Shown here: piece by piece, positions 9,391 through 18,144 of the stretch
Position numbering within the stretch: position 1 is the first letter of the stretch
Layout: every line of letters begins with the position of its first letter
From: Candidatus Eiseniibacteriota bacterium
Lineage (GTDB): Bacteria; Eisenbacteria; RBG-16-71-46
NCBI GenBank assembly: GCA_016710095.1
Contig: JADJLL010000003.1
Span: 143,653 to 207,652, forward strand
Reading direction: 5' to 3'
Length of the DNA stretch: 64,000 nucleotides
Program-made: the position numbers and the translations under genes
The notes under the pieces: generated by a model
Databases searched by the model: none
The model's input: only the letters and a program-made list of their open reading frames with translations
What the model was told of the DNA's origin: nothing

Positions 9391-10094
9391 ACCCGACCCT
9401 CATGCTGAACTTCACGCGCAACCGCGTGCAGAGCCCGATGCGGCTCATGCTGTTCTTCCTCGCGTTCGTCCCGCCGATCGTGATGGCGCTCATCGCGCGC
9501 TCGCTGCAGCCGGTCAACGCGGGCTCGGGCGTGTTCGCGCTCATCTTCACCGCGGGCGCGATCGGGCAGGACGTGTCCTCCGGCGTGCTCCAGCTGATGT
9601 TCGCCCGGCCGGTCGCGCGGCGGGAGTACGTGCTCAGCCGCTGGGCGGCCGGCGGCCTGATCGGCGCGGTGCTCGGGATCGCCCAGCTCCTGCTGGCCAC
9701 GCTCGTCATCCTGTCGCGCGGCGCGACTCCGGATCCTTCGACGCTCTTGCGGCTCGTACTCGAGAACGCGCTCGGCGGGTTCGGCACGGCGGCGGTGATG
9801 GTGATGCTCTCGACGTTCGTGAACGGGCTCGGCGACGTGGCGCTCTGGGTGTTCGGCCTCATGAGCACGCAGATCCTGTCCATGGCCGCGATGGCCAAGC
9901 AGTGGGACTGGTTGCGCAAGGCGTCGGACGAACTGCGCGCGTTCCTGCAGCCCGAACTGCCGCTCGGATGGATGTCCGGCGTGGGCAGCGCGGACGCGGC
10001 GGTGATCATTCGGTTCTTCCTCGCGATCGCGCTGTCGCTGGCGATCGCGGTGACGGTGATGCAACGCAAGGAGCTTTCGTATGCCGCAGACTGA
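9387..10094 (+). CDS. ABC-2 type transporter permease
   Basis: The GTG start at 9387 overlaps the ATPase stop. The 235-residue protein is hydrophobic, with about six predicted membrane segments, for example MLFFLAFVPPIVMALIA, a segment around GVLGIAQLLLATLVIL and the last one IIRFFLAIALSLAIAVTV. The order of ATPase then single permease and the small size fit an ABC-2 exporter that works as a dimer. The 3' end overlaps the thioredoxin gene by 14 bases, suggesting co-translation. Confidence 0.88.
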   Translation: MNPTLMLNFTRNRVQSPMRLMLFFLAFVPPIVMALIARSLQPVNAGSGVFALIFTAGAIGQDVSSGVLQLMFARPVARREYVLSRWAAGGLIGAVLGIAQLLLATLVILSRGATPDPSTLLRLVLENALGGFGTAAVMVMLSTFVNGLGDVALWVFGLMSTQILSMAAMAKQWDWLRKASDELRAFLQPELPLGWMSGVGSADAAVIIRFFLAIALSLAIAVTVMQRKELSYAAD

Positions 10095-10635
10095 TTCCGG
10101 CGCGCCCAAGCAGCAGCCCGCGCGCTTCGACGCATCCTGGCTCGCGCTGGTCGCGGCCGCGCTGTTGCTCGCCTACATCGCCTCGCGCGTGTGGCAGAAC
10201 GATCATCCGGCGACGACGGCCGCGCCCGCCGAGGCGATGGCGTGGGTCGAGATCGCGCAGGCCACGAGCGTGGCGAAGCAGGCCGGCAAGCCGGTGCTGT
10301 ACGACTTCTCGGCCGACTGGTGCCAGCCCTGCCAGATCCTCAAGCGCGAGGTGTTCGAGAACCCCGTGCACGCGAAGGCGATCGCGGAGGCGGTCGTCCC
10401 GGTGAAGGTCATCGACCGCTACCAGGAAGAGGGGCAGAACCCTCCCGACATCGCCGAACTGCAGCAGCGCTTCGGCGTGGACGGCTTCCCGACGCTCGTC
10501 GTCGTGGATCCCGCGAGCGGTCGGTCGGTGAAGACCGTGGGCTTCATGGGCGCCGAAGAGACGGTCGCCTGGGCGAAGCAGGCCGCGAACACCGTGCGGC
10601 TCGGGGTCAACCCGGACGGAACGCCGCTGCGCTGA
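10081..10635 (+). CDS. Membrane-anchored thioredoxin-fold protein
   Basis: One N-terminal membrane segment (about residues 20-38, SWLALVAAALLLAYIASRVW) is followed by a thioredoxin domain with the active site WCQPC (Trp80, Cys81, Cys84) in the context YDFSADWCQPCQILK. The cis-Pro block is GFPTLVVVD. It resembles the C-terminal domain of DsbD or TlpA-like reductants, so it probably acts as a periplasmic thiol reductant. The overlap with the upstream permease suggests a common transcript, although no functional link with the exporter is visible. Confidence 0.88.
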   Translation: MPQTDSGAPKQQPARFDASWLALVAAALLLAYIASRVWQNDHPATTAAPAEAMAWVEIAQATSVAKQAGKPVLYDFSADWCQPCQILKREVFENPVHAKAIAEAVVPVKVIDRYQEEGQNPPDIAELQQRFGVDGFPTLVVVDPASGRSVKTVGFMGAEETVAWAKQAANTVRLGVNPDGTPLR

Positions 10636-10647
10636 CGGCGGAGCGCT

Positions 10648-11505
10648 TCAGCGCGCGCCGGCCACCGCCATCTCGGGGAGGCCGCCGCGCGCGAAGCGGC
10701 GGATCGCACCGGCGAGCGCGCCCGGGCGGTCGAGCATGACGAAGTGCCCGGTGCCCTCGAGCCGCAAGGGCTCGGCACCCGCCACGCCGGCGTAGCCGAG
10801 CGAGTCGGCGCACTCGGGCCACAGCTCGTCCTTCGGCCACGAGCGTTCGGACAGCACGACGAGCAGCGGCACGCGCAGCGTACGCACCTGCTGCGAAAGA
10901 TCGCTGCTCATCGCGATCTCGACCCACGCGCGCATCGTCGTCGGATCCATGAGCGCGGCCTCGCGCGCGAGCGAAGCGCCCTGCACGGAGTCGCGGCCGA
11001 ACGATTCGTACACGGCGTTCAAGGTGGCGGCGTAGTCCGAGTCGAGCGACGCGAGCAGCGCCTCGCGGTCCGCGGGGCCGAGCTGCGGACGCAGCGCCGT
11101 CTCGACCAGCACGAGCGCGCGCACGCGCGAAGGCGACCGCATCGCTTCGGCCGCGGCGACGAGCCCGCCGACCGAGTGACCGACGAGCACGACCGGTTCA
11201 TCGCCGTACTCGGCGATCTGGCGGTCGAGCGACAGCGCCGCGTCCGCGAGCGCCAGCTGCGCCGGCATGGATGCGAGCCCGTGACCGGGCAACTCCGCCA
11301 GCACGACGCGGTGGTCGCGCGCGAGATCGCGTGCGACGCCGAGCCATTGCGTGGCGCGGCTCCCGAGTCCGTGCACGAGCACGATCGTCGGACCGCGGCC
11401 GAACGCGCCGAGCGCATGCGGCTTCGCGGACGCACCGGGATCGCGCGACACCACGAAGGCGAGCGCGACTGCGATCAAGAGGAGTGAGAAGAGATGTCGG
11501 CGCAT
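10648..11505 (-). CDS. Exported alpha/beta hydrolase
   Basis: A signal peptide or anchor (LFSLLLIAVALAFVV) precedes an alpha/beta-hydrolase fold. The oxyanion block is VLVHGLGSRATQW, the nucleophile elbow is VGHSVGG with Ser111, and the catalytic His lies in GTGHFVMLDRP near the C-terminus; an acidic residue before it is plausible. The start at 11505 (MRRHLF) was preferred because it begins the hydrophobic leader; an in-frame ATG lies five codons upstream. Substrate is unknown. It is paralogous to the gene at 14516-15361, which lacks the Ser and His, and both lie on the minus strand flanking a sensor kinase. Confidence 0.88.
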   Translation of the reverse strand: MRRHLFSLLLIAVALAFVVSRDPGASAKPHALGAFGRGPTIVLVHGLGSRATQWLGVARDLARDHRVVLAELPGHGLASMPAQLALADAALSLDRQIAEYGDEPVVLVGHSVGGLVAAAEAMRSPSRVRALVLVETALRPQLGPADREALLASLDSDYAATLNAVYESFGRDSVQGASLAREAALMDPTTMRAWVEIAMSSDLSQQVRTLRVPLLVVLSERSWPKDELWPECADSLGYAGVAGAEPLRLEGTGHFVMLDRPGALAGAIRRFARGGLPEMAVAGAR

Positions 11506-11682
11506 GGGCAAGGGAGCCACCGGCGGCGGAATGCCCCGGCGACACGGACGTTATCGGCCACAGCGTCACTGCACTTGGGCGGCATTTCCCTGCCCATGCG
11601 CGCACTTGGCGCTTCGGCATCGGCGGGCTCGGACCTACAATGGCGTCCCCTCATTCACGCTGTGTTCCCTCGAGGTGGTCCC

Positions 11683-14511
11683 ATGCCCTACCGGCGCGTC
11701 GCCGGAGTGGTGCTCGAACAGCTCGCCGTCGTCGTCATCCTCGCGCTGTGCCGCATGGCGGCATGGCAGTGGCTCGACCCGGGCATGCTTCCCCCCATCT
11801 CGCCCGTCGCGGGCATCGCCGTCGGCCTGCTGCTGCTCCGCGGGCTGCACGTGTGGCCGGCCGTGCTGATCGGCGGCACGCTCGGCGCGTGGCCGCATTT
11901 CGGGATCCCGATCTACGCGTTCGGCGGCGGCCTCACGCTCACCGTGCAGAGCCTGCTCGCCGTCATGCTGCTGCGCCGCTGGCCGCGATTCCGCAACACG
12001 ATCTCGAGCACGTCCGACATCGTGGGCCTCAGCGTGTGCACGTTCATCGGCAGCATTCCGTCGGGCGCGACGGTCGCGCCGACGCTGCAGATCAGTTCGC
12101 CGGGCCTGCGCATGTCGGTCGCGTACGTGTTCGTCTACTACATCCTGAGCCAGGTGATCGGCGTGCTCGCGATCACGCCGGCCATGCTCGCCTTCACGTC
12201 GCGCGAACGCGGGCACAAGCCGCTGTTCACGCCGCGCCGGATCGAGACGATGGCGCTCGCGCTCGTCGTGGTCGTCGCGGGCGCGTTCACGCTGCTCGGC
12301 GGCGAGCACTCCGGAACGCAGCTGCGCGTGCTGCTCATGGTGATCTCGCCACTCTTCATGTGGGCGGCGCTGCGCGGCAGTCCGTCCGTGGCGCTCGCGC
12401 TGCCCGGCCTCGTGATGATCGTCGCCACGTACGGCGACGCGCACAGCCTGGGACTGTTCTCGCGCGCGCACTTCCCGTACGACGCGCGCGGCATCCAGGC
12501 GATCGGCGCGGCGCTCACGCTGTTCACCGCGCTGCTCGTCGCCAACGAGTGCAGCCACCGGCACGCGCTGCGCGAGGTGAGCGAGCGCGAAGCGCGGCTC
12601 CAGCGCGTGCTCGCCGGCAGCAACGACGGCTTCTGGGAGTGGAACGTCCGCACGGGCGAGCTCGACATTTCCGAGCGCGTCGCCGCGATGCTCGGCCTGC
12701 CGCTCGCCGACTGCCCGCGCTTCCTGACCGACTACCTGACCTACGTGCACCCGGACGACGCGGCGCACGTCGTGCGCGCGATGCAGTCGCAGTGGTCGGG
12801 CGCCGCCGCGCACCACACGCAGGAATACCGCCTGCGCCACCGCGGCGGGCACTGGGTGTGGGTGCAGAGCCGCGGACGCGTGGCCGAGCGCGACGAGACC
12901 GGGCATCCGGTCCGCATCTCGGGCACGGCCTCCGACGTCACCGAGCAGAAGCAGGCCGAGCTCGCGCTGCGCGCCAGCCAGGAACTGTTCACGAGCTTCA
13001 TGCGCTACAGCCCCGCGCCCGCGTTCATCTTCGACGGCGAGAGCAAGCTCGTGTACGTGAACCGCGCGTACGAAGAGGCGCTCTGGGGCGACGACGCGCC
13101 CGACTGGCGCGGCAAGTCCGTGACCGAGCTGTTCTCCGCCGACGTCGCGGAGGAATACCGCGCGTCCGACAAGTTCGTGTTCGAGGAAGGGCGTTCGACG
13201 GTCGTCGAGCAGAACGTGCCCGCGGTCGGCGGCGCGCGCGTGTGGCTGACGGTGAAGTTCCCGCTGCACGACCACACGGGCGCCGTGCACGTCGGCGCCA
13301 TGGCGCTCGACATCACCGAGCGCCGCAACGCCGAAGAGCAGCGCCGCGTGCTCGAGGCGCGCACGACCGAAGCGCAGAAGCTCGAGAGCCTCGGCCTGCT
13401 CGCGGGCGGCGTCGCGCACGACTTCAACAACATCCTCACGAGCATCCTCGGCCACGCCGACCTCGCGCGCACGACCGTGCCCGCGGGCACGCCCATGCGC
13501 GAGTCGCTCGACCAGATCGTGGTCGGCGCGCGCAGCGCCGCGGAACTGACGCGGCAGATGCTCGCGTACGCGGGACGCGGCTCGCTGACGCGCCGTCCAC
13601 TCGTCCTGAGCGAGACGATCGCCGAGATGGGCCAGCTGCTGCAGGTGTCGATCGGCAAGCGCACGACGCTGCACTACGAGTTCGCCGCGGGCGTGCCCGC
13701 GATCGAAGGCGACGAGGCGCAGCTGCGGCAGGTCGTGATGAACCTGATCCTGAACGCGTCCGAGGCGATCGGCGACACGAGCGGCGCGATCACCGTCGGG
13801 CTGCGCGCGCGGACGCTGACGCACGAGGCGCTCGCGTCGCGCTGGACGACCGACGACCTCGTGCCCGGCGACTACGTCGAGTTCGAGGTGCGCGACACCG
13901 GCGCCGGCATGTCGGACGAGACGCTCGCGCGCATCTTCGACCCGTTCTTCTCGACCAAGTTCACCGGCCGCGGGCTCGGGCTGGCCGCGGTGCTCGGCAT
14001 CGTGCGCGCGCACCGCGGCACCGTGCAGGTCGAGAGCACGGTCGGTGAGGGCACGACGTTCCGGGTGCTGCTGCCCGCGAGCCGCCGCGCGACGCCCGCC
14101 CCCGTCGTGCCGAACGCCGCGCAGGAGTGGCGCGCGAGCGGCGTGGCGCTGCTCGTGGACGACGAGGAGAGCGTGCGGCGGCTCGCGCAGGCGATGCTCG
14201 TGCGCATCGGCTTCGACGAAGTGATCGTCGCGACCGGCGGCCGCGAGGGCATCGAGCGCTTCCGCGAGCGCGCGGACGAGATCCGCGTCGTGCTGCTCGA
14301 CGTGACCATGCCCGACATGGACGGCGAAGCGGTGCTCGCGTCGATCCGCGAACACCGCTCCGATGCGAAGGTCGTGCTGACCAGCGGCTACAGCGCTCCG
14401 CCGCCGCGTGGCAGCGGCGACGTGCGCGCCGACGGTTTCCTGGGCAAGCCCTACCGGCTGGAAGAACTCGCCCGCGTCGTGCGCGACGCGCTCGAACGCG
14501 TCACGGCGTAA
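11683..14511 (+). CDS. MASE1-PAS-PAS hybrid histidine kinase with receiver domain
   Basis: The 942-residue protein begins with an eight- to ten-segment MASE1-like membrane sensor (about 1-290, with SPVAGIAVGLLLLRG and a glycine-rich GGTLGAWPHFG). Two PAS/PAC domains follow (about 300-425 and 430-555). Then come HisKA with GGVAHDFNNILTSILGH (His579), an HATPase domain with NLILNASEAIGD, DTGAGM and GRGLGLAAVLGIV, and a C-terminal receiver whose phospho-acceptor is Asp873 in VLLDVTMPDMDGE. The class usually responds to poorly defined membrane signals and passes phosphate to its own receiver. GAGGTGG lies 5 bases before the ATG. No separate response regulator or transcription factor is adjacent, so the output is not evident. 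Confidence 0.93.
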   Translation: MPYRRVAGVVLEQLAVVVILALCRMAAWQWLDPGMLPPISPVAGIAVGLLLLRGLHVWPAVLIGGTLGAWPHFGIPIYAFGGGLTLTVQSLLAVMLLRRWPRFRNTISSTSDIVGLSVCTFIGSIPSGATVAPTLQISSPGLRMSVAYVFVYYILSQVIGVLAITPAMLAFTSRERGHKPLFTPRRIETMALALVVVVAGAFTLLGGEHSGTQLRVLLMVISPLFMWAALRGSPSVALALPGLVMIVATYGDAHSLGLFSRAHFPYDARGIQAIGAALTLFTALLVANECSHRHALREVSEREARLQRVLAGSNDGFWEWNVRTGELDISERVAAMLGLPLADCPRFLTDYLTYVHPDDAAHVVRAMQSQWSGAAAHHTQEYRLRHRGGHWVWVQSRGRVAERDETGHPVRISGTASDVTEQKQAELALRASQELFTSFMRYSPAPAFIFDGESKLVYVNRAYEEALWGDDAPDWRGKSVTELFSADVAEEYRASDKFVFEEGRSTVVEQNVPAVGGARVWLTVKFPLHDHTGAVHVGAMALDITERRNAEEQRRVLEARTTEAQKLESLGLLAGGVAHDFNNILTSILGHADLARTTVPAGTPMRESLDQIVVGARSAAELTRQMLAYAGRGSLTRRPLVLSETIAEMGQLLQVSIGKRTTLHYEFAAGVPAIEGDEAQLRQVVMNLILNASEAIGDTSGAITVGLRARTLTHEALASRWTTDDLVPGDYVEFEVRDTGAGMSDETLARIFDPFFSTKFTGRGLGLAAVLGIVRAHRGTVQVESTVGEGTTFRVLLPASRRATPAPVVPNAAQEWRASGVALLVDDEESVRRLAQAMLVRIGFDEVIVATGGREGIERFRERADEIRVVLLDVTMPDMDGEAVLASIREHRSDAKVVLTSGYSAPPPRGSGDVRADGFLGKPYRLEELARVVRDALERVTA

Positions 14512-14515
14512 CCCC

Positions 14516-15361
14516 TCACTTGCCGCCGACGCGCGAGTCGGCGAAACGCGAAACGACCGCGGCGAGCGAGTCCGGCTGGTCCTTCATGACGAGCAGGCCC
14601 GCGTTCGCGATGCGCTGCGGGACCGCGATCGTGCTGTCCTCGTAACCGGCCGCCTTGGCGAGCGTGCCCCACGCGGTGCCGCTCTTCCACATGCGCTCGG
14701 TGAACACGAGGCCCGGAGGCTTCGGCAGCATCTTGAGGTTGCGGTTGGCGTCCACCGTGAAGAGCGTGCGCAGGTACGCCTTCACCGTGACCGGCGGCGC
14801 CGCGGACATCATGGCGAAGAGCTTCGCGCTCTCGATCGAGTCGCGGCCCATCTTCGAGAACGCGAGCTGCAGGAACGTCGAGTAGTTGTCGTCCATGAAG
14901 CGCGTGACCTGCGCCATCTCCTGCTCGCCGACCGGCAGTGGCGACTTGATCTGCGTGTCGATCAGCAGCAGCCCGCGTGAGTGCTCGGGATGCGCGGACA
15001 CCGCCATGAGCGCGATGAGTCCGCCGAGGCCCTGGCCGACGACGATCGTGCTCTCGGCCTTCTGGCGCGCGATGACCGCGTCGACCTGCTGCGCGGCCGC
15101 TTCGAGCGAGAACGGATCGGGCAGCGCGCTGGTGCCGTGGCCCGGCAGGTCCACGAGCACGACGCGGTAGCGCCCGAGCAGCTTGCGCGCGGTCGGCATC
15201 CAGTCCATGCGCGCGGCGCCGAGCGAGTGCAGGAAGACGATCGTGGTGCCGCGGCCGAGTTCCGTGGTCTGCGGCGCGGCCGGCGTGTCGGCGTGCACGA
15301 GCCCGGTGACGGCGACGGCCGTCAAAGCGAGCGCGGCGAGCGAAAGGCGAAGCAGGCGCAT
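14516..15361 (-). CDS. Exported alpha/beta-hydrolase-fold protein with degenerate catalytic site
   Basis: Signal peptide (about 1-24) and the same fold as the hydrolase at 10648-11505: IVFLHSLGAARMDW, VVLVDLPGHGTSALP, then VVGQGLGGLIALM. The nucleophile elbow reads G-Q-G-L-G, so Gly111 replaces the serine, at exactly the residue number of Ser111 in the paralogue. The late block NAGLLVMKDQPDSL aligns with GTGHFVMLDRP of the paralogue and has Leu in place of the catalytic His. The frame is intact, with a ribosome site (GGAGGGA) before the ATG, so this is a conserved-looking protein without hydrolase chemistry, possibly a binding or regulatory pseudoenzyme. It converges on the MASE1 kinase with a 4-base gap. 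Confidence 0.88.
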   Translation of the reverse strand: MRLLRLSLAALALTAVAVTGLVHADTPAAPQTTELGRGTTIVFLHSLGAARMDWMPTARKLLGRYRVVLVDLPGHGTSALPDPFSLEAAAQQVDAVIARQKAESTIVVGQGLGGLIALMAVSAHPEHSRGLLLIDTQIKSPLPVGEQEMAQVTRFMDDNYSTFLQLAFSKMGRDSIESAKLFAMMSAAPPVTVKAYLRTLFTVDANRNLKMLPKPPGLVFTERMWKSGTAWGTLAKAAGYEDSTIAVPQRIANAGLLVMKDQPDSLAAVVSRFADSRVGGK

Positions 15362-15504
15362 GTGTCCCTCCGTTGGACGACGACGCCCTTCCGGCGCGGG
15401 GAGAAGCGCGCGGACGGACGTGCGATGGCGTGCGGGACTGTAGCCCCGGGCACGGTCCCGCGGCCAGCGCGGCCAGCGCGGTCCGCGCGAGAACGGCGGC
15501 GTGC

Positions 15505-16071
15505 TCACGTGTGCGGGCCGAAGTTCTCCCGCAGGCCCGCGTAGCAGGACTTGCACACGCCGTGCTTGATCTCGGGCAGGGCGTTGCGCCCGAAGAGGTC
15601 GAGCATCTCGACGCCCTGTTCGAGCTCGACCCAGTCCTCGTTCACCTGCACGGCCTTGCACCAGCCGCACATGCGGATCAGCTCGTGCGAGCGGGGATGC
15701 GTCGCGTCGAGCAGCGCGAGGTACGGCCGCGGCTCGGTGCGCAGGAGCGAGCTGTCGAGATGGAAGCCACCGCCCTCGCGTGGCGAGATCGTGAGCTCGA
15801 GGAACCGTCGCACGTGGGGCGAATCGCAGCGCAGCGGCACGGTGATCGGCTTCGCCCGTGCGGCGACGCGATCGAACATCGCGCGATACACCTGCCTCGT
15901 CGCCTCGTCGGCGATGTACGAGAACAGCGTGCGTTGGCGCAGGCTGACCGGATGCGCCAGTTCGGGCGCGGCGTTCTCGACCGCGAACTTCGCCCAGTCG
16001 CCGGCCACCAGTGTGATGCGGAACTCCGCGTCCACCTGGTAGGAGCAGATCTTTCGTGGTGGGGACGTCAC
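15505..16071 (-). CDS. PAS-like protein with C-terminal paired cysteines, function unknown
   Basis: The GTG at 16071 is preceded by AGAGG at suitable spacing and is preferred over an ATG 27 codons upstream. The 188-residue protein opens with a PAS-like stretch (SYQVDAEFRITLVAGDWAKF) followed by SLRQRTLFSYIADEATRQVY, which resembles PAS sensor domains of bacteria with an added ligand pocket. Near the end there are two cysteine pairs, MCGWCKAVQVNEDWVELE and VCKSCYAG, spaced as in a small zinc or redox site. I do not recognise a named family. A soluble sensor that responds to a thiol-reactive or metal signal is one possible reading. Confidence 0.7.
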   Translation of the reverse strand: MTSPPRKICSYQVDAEFRITLVAGDWAKFAVENAAPELAHPVSLRQRTLFSYIADEATRQVYRAMFDRVAARAKPITVPLRCDSPHVRRFLELTISPREGGGFHLDSSLLRTEPRPYLALLDATHPRSHELIRMCGWCKAVQVNEDWVELEQGVEMLDLFGRNALPEIKHGVCKSCYAGLRENFGPHT

Positions 16072-16279
16072 GCTGCCTCTCGAACCCGTCGGCGCACCGA
16101 CGCCTGCTGGGAAGCACCGCCGCGGGGGCCGGCACCGGGCGAGGGCGCGCACGGATGAGCGGACGCTAACGAGCGGGCGAAGCGATGGGAACGGGGCCTT
16201 TGGGGGTAATCAGCGGCCTTTTCGCCGCGCCCACGTCACTCTCGACTCGATGTACGAGCCCGCGAACTTCGTCCTTGCC

Positions 16280-16301
16280 TTACTGCACATGCGTGCAGTA
16301 A
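16280..16301. promoter_or_regulatory. Candidate LexA (SOS) operator upstream of the mutagenic polymerase operon
   Basis: A near-perfect 22-base palindrome, TTACTGCAC-N4-GTGCAGTAA, lies 90 bases before the first gene of the operon. Its core fits TGCNC-N4-GTGCA, the LexA-binding form I recall for Fibrobacter succinogenes, another FCB bacterium. A weak -35 (TTGCCT, 16275-16280) and -10 (TAACGT, 16299-16304) would place the site inside the promoter, as expected for a repressor. No lexA gene is in the window. Confidence 0.65.
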
Positions 16302-16391
16302 CGTGCCGCGCACGCGGTCGGCGGCCCCTCGCCGCCGCGGGATCCCCGAGATCCCCGAGCACGAGCAGATGATGAAGAACCCCGAGCCTCC

Positions 16392-16646
16392 ATGCGCAGC
16401 GAACACCTCGACGAACCCGTCTCCGTACGCGCCGACTTTCACGGCGGCACCGTCACTCCCGTGGCCTTTCGCCGGCGCGGTCGCGAACACCGCGTCCGCC
16501 AGGTGAACACCCGCTGGATCGATCGGGCCGGAAAGCACCCGCGCTTCTACTTCTCGGTCACGGACGAGAGCGGCGACGTCTACCAGTTGCAGCTGCAGGC
16601 CAGTGACCTGCTGTGGTGGCTCGATACCGTTTCACTGGAGGGCTGA
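16392..16646 (+). CDS. Small DUF6504-like protein of the mutagenic repair operon
   Basis: The 84-residue product contains TPVAFRRRGREHRVRQVNTRW and FYFSVTDESGDVYQLQLQ, a compact beta-rich pattern like the small DUF6504 proteins commonly encoded beside Y-family polymerase and DnaE2 genes. No enzyme motif is present. The stop overlaps the polymerase ATG by one base (TGATG), so it is the first cistron of the operon behind the LexA-like site. Family assignment rests on pattern and context. Confidence 0.7.
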   Translation: MRSEHLDEPVSVRADFHGGTVTPVAFRRRGREHRVRQVNTRWIDRAGKHPRFYFSVTDESGDVYQLQLQASDLLWWLDTVSLEG

Positions 16647-18130
16647 TGCACTCCCAGTCTTCGCATTCGATCGCGGCGCCGGGCGGCGCGCAGGACGCGC
16701 CTCGCCCTTCGGCCACGATCCAGGCACCCGTGACGCCGCGACGAGGCGCCGCGATCGAGCGCGGAGACGACAACCAGATTGCGGGCGTGGGTGCGCCCGG
16801 CGCCGGCATCGCGGGGATGGCCGGGTCAGCCAGCGCAGCCCGCCCGCAGGATGTTCCTGCGGACGAACGAGCGGACGAAGGCGTGAGCGGCGACGGCGGC
16901 GCGAGCGACGGCGGCGGCGAGCACGAACCGCGCACCGTCCTGCACGCCGACATCGACGCGTTCTTCGCCTCCATCGAGCAGCAGCGCGATCCGCGGCTGC
17001 GCGGCAAGCCGGTGATCGTCGGCGCGGGCGTGATCGCGTCGTGCTCGTACGAAGCGCGCGCGTTCGGTCTCAAGGCCGGCATGGCGCTCTCCGAGGCGAA
17101 GCGCCTCTGCCCGAACGCCGTGATCATCGCGGGGCACGCGCAGGTCTACCGCTGCTTCGCCGAGCGCATCTTCGATCTCTGCCGCACGCTCTCGCCCGAC
17201 GTCGAGACCTACCTCGACGAGGCCTACCTCGAACTCACGGGCACCGAAGGCGTGCACGGCGACTTCCTGCGCGCGGCCGCGGCGTTGCGGGCGGCGATCC
17301 ACGAGGAGACCGGCATCACGGTCACGTGCGGCATCGGGCCCAACCGCATGCTCGCGAAACTCGTGGGCAAGACGGTCAAACCCGACGGCCTCGCGCGGCT
17401 GCACGCGCACGAAGCCGACGCGTTCCTCGTGGACCGCCCGATCGAACAGCTCGCGGGCGTCGGGCACGCGCACGCGCGCACGCTGCGCTCGATGAACGTG
17501 CGCACGATCGGCGAGCTGCGCGCGTTCCCCTCTCCCGCGCTCGAGGCGCTGTTCGGCGCGCCGGGGCGGCTGCTGTACGAGCGCTGCCGCGGGCGCGACA
17601 CGGCACCGGTCGTGGCGCGCGAGATCCCGACGACGATCTCGCGCGAGACGTCGTTCCACCGCGACACGGCCGAACCCGCGCAGGTCGCGGGCATGCTCGA
17701 GTACCTGGTCGGGCGCGCCTGCCGCGCCACGCGCGAGCTGGGGCTCACCGCGCGCACGGTGAGCGTGCGGCTGCGCTACTCGGACGGCGAGTCGGCGGAA
17801 CAGGCGCGCACGATGCGCGCGCCGAGCGCGGTGGACCCGGTGCTCATGGCGCTCGCGCTCGAACTGCTCGGGCGGCTGTTCACGCGGCGCGTGTCGCTGC
17901 ACGCGATCGGCGTGACGCTGTCGGGCTTCGTGCGCGACGCGGCCGAGCAGGGCGCGCTGTTCGACGAGCCCGAAGCCGGTCGCCGCGCCGCGCTCTGCGC
18001 CGCGCTCGACGACGTACGCGACAGCTACGGCCACGGCGCGGTCGTCTCCGGCCGCGCGCTGCACCTGACCGACGCGCTCGAACACGACCGCTACGGGTTC
18101 GTGCTGCGAACGAGCAGTTTGACGAAGTAA
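16646..18130 (+). CDS. dinB: Y-family DNA polymerase (DNA polymerase IV)
   Basis: The 494-residue protein has the Y-family palm, with catalytic acids in VLHADIDAFFASIEQ (Asp102, Asp104) and YLDEAYLEL (Asp191, Glu192). It continues with SCSYEARAFGLKAGM, the thumb helix-hairpin-helix LAGVGHAHARTL and a little-finger domain. Because both acidic motifs are intact it should be a working translesion polymerase, not the catalytically dead ImuB type that often precedes DnaE2. The first 95 residues are a low-complexity Ala/Gly/Asp-rich extension. The ATG at 16646 is used because of its tight overlap with the previous gene; a later start inside the extension is possible. The DnaE2 gene begins 14 bases downstream. 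Confidence 0.93.
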   Translation: MHSQSSHSIAAPGGAQDAPRPSATIQAPVTPRRGAAIERGDDNQIAGVGAPGAGIAGMAGSASAARPQDVPADERADEGVSGDGGASDGGGEHEPRTVLHADIDAFFASIEQQRDPRLRGKPVIVGAGVIASCSYEARAFGLKAGMALSEAKRLCPNAVIIAGHAQVYRCFAERIFDLCRTLSPDVETYLDEAYLELTGTEGVHGDFLRAAAALRAAIHEETGITVTCGIGPNRMLAKLVGKTVKPDGLARLHAHEADAFLVDRPIEQLAGVGHAHARTLRSMNVRTIGELRAFPSPALEALFGAPGRLLYERCRGRDTAPVVAREIPTTISRETSFHRDTAEPAQVAGMLEYLVGRACRATRELGLTARTVSVRLRYSDGESAEQARTMRAPSAVDPVLMALALELLGRLFTRRVSLHAIGVTLSGFVRDAAEQGALFDEPEAGRRAALCAALDDVRDSYGHGAVVSGRALHLTDALEHDRYGFVLRTSSLTK

Positions 18131-18144
18131 CCGCGGAGCCGGCG

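Noticed and set aside
11635..14355. A 906-codon minus-strand open frame opposite the MASE1 kinase
   Set aside because: Same composition artefact; the plus-strand kinase has all its motifs in order.
16646..18130. ImuB as the name of the Y-family polymerase
   Set aside because: ImuB lacks the catalytic acids; this protein has both acidic motifs intact.
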